The notes under the pieces are model-generated. The model saw nothing but the letters and a program-made list of their open reading frames with translations. It searched no databases and was not told the DNA's origin. Made by a program: the position numbers and the translations under genes. This document shows, piece by piece, positions 19,977-20,846 of a stretch of 20,846 nucleotides of DNA. This DNA is from DASUBN01 sp036263155 (lineage in GTDB: Bacteria; Pseudomonadota; Gammaproteobacteria; Natronospirales; REEB76). The DNA lies in NCBI GenBank assembly GCA_036263155.1, contig DATAHN010000005.1, positions 1 to 20,846 on the forward strand. The letters are read 5' to 3'. Every line of letters starts with the position of its first letter. The first letter of the stretch is position 1.

Positions 19977-20846
19977 ATGAACCTGACAGAACTCAAACGC
20001 AGGCCGGCCGAGAAGATCATCGAGCTGGCCGAATCCATGGGGCTCGAGGGGATGGCACGTTCGCGCAAGACGGACGTGATCTTCTCCATACTCAAGGCGC
20101 ACGCCCGCAACGGCGAGGAGATCTCCGGCGACGGCGTCCTGGAGATCCTGCAGGACGGCTTCGGCTTCCTGCGCTCCGCCGAGGGCTCGTACCTCGCCGG
20201 TCCGGACGACATCTACGTCTCCCCCAGCCAGATCCGCCGCTTCAACCTGCGCACGGGCGACACCGTCGCCGGCAAGATCCGTCCGCCGAAGGAAGGCGAG
20301 CGCTACTTCGCGCTGCTCAAGGTGGACCACATCAACTACGATCCGCCCGAGCACGCCAAGAACAAGGTGCTGTTCGAGAACCTCACGCCGCTGTTCCCCA
20401 AGCGCCGCATCAAGATGGAGCGCGGCAACGGCTCCACCGAGGACATCACCGCGCGCATCATCGACATGGTGGCGCCCCAGGGCATGGGCCAGCGCGCCCT
20501 CATCGTCTCGCCGCCCAAGGCCGGCAAGACCATGATGCTGCAGAACATCGCCCAATCCATCGCCGCCAACTACCCCGACGTCTACCTCATCGTGCTGCTC
20601 ATCGACGAGCGGCCCGAGGAAGTGACCGAGATGCAGCGCTCCGTGAAAGGCGAGGTCGTGTCCTCCACCTTCGACGAGCCCGCCACCCGCCACGTGCAGG
20701 TCGCGGAGATGGTGATCGAGAAGGCCAAGCGCCTGGTGGAGCACAAGCGCGACGTGGTGATACTGCTGGACTCCATCACCCGCCTGGGGCGAGCCTACAA
20801 CACCGTGGTGCCGGCCTCCGGCAAGGTGCGGACCGGCGGCGTGGAT
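19977..20846 (+). CDS. rho: Transcription termination factor Rho, 3' truncated by window edge
   Basis: The hexameric RNA-dependent ATPase that terminates transcription at C-rich rut sites. 290 codons are present (the full protein is about 420) and the frame is open to the last base. The N-terminal domain begins MNLTELKRRPAEKIIELAE; the cold-shock-like RNA-binding domain contains GDGVLEILQDGFGFLRSA and DDIYVSPSQIRRFNLRTGD; then comes the ATPase with Walker A SPPKAGKTM (K181 and K184, same numbers as E. coli), LLIDERPEEVTEM and the Walker B segment VVILLDSITRLGRAYN. The Q-loop/R-loop and C-terminus lie beyond the window. Similarity to E. coli Rho is very high throughout. No strong Shine-Dalgarno is seen. 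The 70-base gap after trxA is C-rich (around 19925-19950) and could itself be a rut-like leader, in keeping with known rho autoregulation. Confidence 0.97.
   Translation, partial: MNLTELKRRPAEKIIELAESMGLEGMARSRKTDVIFSILKAHARNGEEISGDGVLEILQDGFGFLRSAEGSYLAGPDDIYVSPSQIRRFNLRTGDTVAGKIRPPKEGERYFALLKVDHINYDPPEHAKNKVLFENLTPLFPKRRIKMERGNGSTEDITARIIDMVAPQGMGQRALIVSPPKAGKTMMLQNIAQSIAANYPDVYLIVLLIDERPEEVTEMQRSVKGEVVSSTFDEPATRHVQVAEMVIEKAKRLVEHKRDVVILLDSITRLGRAYNTVVPASGKVRTGGVD

Overview
The window is GC-rich, densely coded bacterial chromosome. It carries 20 protein-coding genes, two of them cut by the window edges. I see no tRNA, rRNA, insertion sequence, prophage or CRISPR array. The gene set points to a gammaproteobacterium: rhlB is divergent from trxA, which is followed by rho, exactly as in Escherichia coli, and ttcA, queD, cysQ and yrfG are gammaproteobacterial types. 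The GC content and secreted enzymes would fit a Xanthomonadales, Nevskiales or Chromatiales-like lineage, but the genus cannot be read from the sequence.

Layout. 1-2.8 kb: the 3' part of a YtcJ-type amidohydrolase, a hemerythrin-like gene with a candidate FNR/DNR-controlled promoter, and a putative outer-membrane protein. 3.0-5.5 kb: a membrane-tethered glutamate-synthase-like flavoprotein and two small exported proteins that look like divergent paralogues. 5.5-9.2 kb: a secreted thioredoxin-fold DUF1223 protein, divergent from a large secreted beta-propeller plus phosphoesterase fusion. 9.2-9.5 kb: a non-coding stretch full of hairpins. 9.5-12.2 kb: ttcA overlapping a gamma-glutamylcyclotransferase-like gene, then a DUF465 / PHP-exonuclease pair on the minus strand, then queD. 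12.4-15.8 kb: a secreted dienelactone hydrolase, a two-lobed retropepsin-like protease, a chalcone-isomerase-like protein and a DUF2846-like lipoprotein. 15.7-17.8 kb: cysQ, yrfG and an isoprenylcysteine-methyltransferase-like membrane protein. 18.0-20.8 kb: rhlB, trxA and the first 290 codons of rho, an RNA-turnover, redox and transcription-termination neighbourhood.

The most unusual content is non-coding. Four dispersed copies of a 128-129 bp element (2774-2902, 4918-5045, 12249-12376, and 17888-18015 on the minus strand) each begin at or within six bases of the stop codon of the upstream gene, all in the same orientation relative to that gene. Each folds into a long hairpin. At least four separate stems differ in sequence between copies while keeping their pairing (compensatory changes), which implies that the folded form is maintained. 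A degenerate half-copy and a second hairpin family with its own compensatory change lie at 9281-9487. The elements sit only at boundaries between co-directional genes. All six convergent gene pairs in the window are packed to between 4 bases of overlap and 6 bases of spacing, with no room for an intrinsic terminator. Together this suggests an unusual way of organising 3' ends in this genome.

Other points of interest are the FNR-like box at the class II distance from the hemerythrin promoter, the single-chain aspartyl protease with two D-[ST]-G motifs, and several genes with a -10-like hexamer directly in front of the start codon and no Shine-Dalgarno sequence (possible leaderless mRNAs).
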